6,790 nucleotides of DNA from contig JAPHUN010000082.1 in NCBI GenBank assembly GCA_026193435.1, positions 1-6,790 on the forward strand, read 5' to 3'. The notes beneath the pieces were generated by a model. The model ran no database searches. It was not told where the DNA came from and saw only the letters and a list, made by a program, of their open reading frames with translations. A program made the position numbers and the translations under genes. Origin of the DNA: Chlorobium sp. (GTDB lineage Bacteria > Bacteroidota > Chlorobiia > Chlorobiales > Chlorobiaceae). This document shows positions 6,262-6,790 of the stretch, piece after piece (within the stretch, counting starts at the first letter, position 1; each line of letters starts with the position of its first letter).

Positions 6262-6790
6262 TCAACGCGTCCTCTGCCGCCTCCTTTATTGATTCGGAAA
6301 GCGTGGGATGGGCGTGTATCGTTTCGGCAATCTGTTCAGCCGTAACCCCAAGACTTCGGGCGAGAGAAATTTCTCCGATCAGTTCAACCGCGCCATAGCC
6401 CAGCACATGACCGCCAAGAAGAACTCCGGTGCCTGCCTCGAATACCAGCTTGACGAAACCATCGCGGTGACCATAGGCATTCGCCTTTCCGGATGACGCG
6501 AAAAGCGCTTTACCCACTCTGATGTCAAATCCTGCCTCCGCTGCCTGACGTTCAGTATACCCGACGCAGGCAACGGATGGCTCGACATAGACACAACGGG
6601 GCATTCTTGTGTCATCGACCGGCTCGCATTTCTTCCCCGTCACACCCTTCACAGCAACTGCGGCTTCAGCCGAAGCTTTGTGCGCAAGCATCATCCCGCC
6701 CCTGACGTCACCTATGGCGAAAATATTCGGGACATTCGTACGGCACCTCTCATCTGTCACAACAAAACCTTTCTCTGTCGCAACTCCTGC
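6251..6790 (-). CDS. lpdA: Dihydrolipoamide dehydrogenase (E3), C-terminal 179 residues; 5' part outside window
   Basis: E3 is an FAD- and NAD-dependent dimer that reoxidises dihydrolipoamide in 2-oxoacid dehydrogenase and glycine cleavage complexes. The frame is open to the right edge, so the start, the first FAD-binding motif and the redox-active disulfide are not visible. Counting visible residues only, TNVPNIFAIGDV (18-29) is the second FAD-contact motif, followed by LAHKASAEA. From about 63 to the end comes the dimerisation domain (YVEPSVACVGYTE), which ends with HAHPTLSE. This carries the catalytic-base His (H161) and its Glu partner (E166). That motif separates E3 from glutathione and mercuric reductases. 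An internal GTG at 6760 is not the start, since the homology continues beyond it. The stop is TGA at 6253-6251, touching the heptamer array. The 422-bp gap to bchI makes a shared operon unlikely but not excluded. Confidence 0.95.
   Translation of the reverse strand, partial: AGVATEKGFVVTDERCRTNVPNIFAIGDVRGGMMLAHKASAEAAVAVKGVTGKKCEPVDDTRMPRCVYVEPSVACVGYTERQAAEAGFDIRVGKALFASSGKANAYGHRDGFVKLVFEAGTGVLLGGHVLGYGAVELIGEISLARSLGVTAEQIAETIHAHPTLSESIKEAAEDALKDL

Noticed and set aside
1..6790. A novel defence, mobile or biosynthetic system
   Set aside because: All genes are assigned to known Mg-chelatase and E3 families; no integrase, transposase, toxin-like or unassigned gene is present.

Overview
The window looks like a chromosomal segment of a green sulfur bacterium (Chlorobiaceae, in the Chlorobium / Chlorobaculum / Prosthecochloris group). 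It carries the three subunit genes of a bacteriochlorophyll-type magnesium chelatase. The order H-D-I and the long Lys-rich N-terminal tail of BchI match, from memory, the bchT-bchD-bchI locus of Chlorobaculum tepidum. The species cannot be fixed from the sequence alone. No phage, transposon, CRISPR or tRNA/rRNA signal was seen.

Layout: all four genes are on the minus strand, so transcription runs from high to low coordinates. (1) 6251-6790 is the 3' end of a dihydrolipoamide dehydrogenase gene that enters from the right edge. (2) 5829-6250 is a 422-bp non-coding gap. Most of it is a degenerate array of 7-bp units whose consensus drifts from CAGTCNN through CTCATCG to CAATCAN, and the array runs into the stop codon of the dehydrogenase gene. 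The bchI-proximal part holds a small dyad (AAAGCAT-N6-ATGCTTT) plus a third half-site, which may be promoter or operator DNA. (3) 4677-5828 is bchI and 2821-4677 is bchD, overlapping by one base (TAATG). (4) 2657-2820 holds a strong Rho-independent terminator after bchD and the probable promoter of the next gene. (5) 1-2656 is an H-subunit gene (BchH/BchS/BchT family), intact in frame for 885 codons and cut by the left window edge.

Together I, D and H insert Mg2+ into protoporphyrin IX, the first committed step of (bacterio)chlorophyll synthesis. I is the active AAA+ ATPase. D is an AAA+-like platform joined by an acidic linker to a VWA domain. H binds the porphyrin and is the catalytic subunit. 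Coupled I/D translation followed by a terminator before the H gene suggests that I and D are made together while this H paralog is controlled separately.

Nothing here is clearly a new biological system. The most unusual item is the heptamer-phased array between the dehydrogenase and chelatase genes. Long open frames on the plus strand opposite these genes are judged to be by-products of codon bias.
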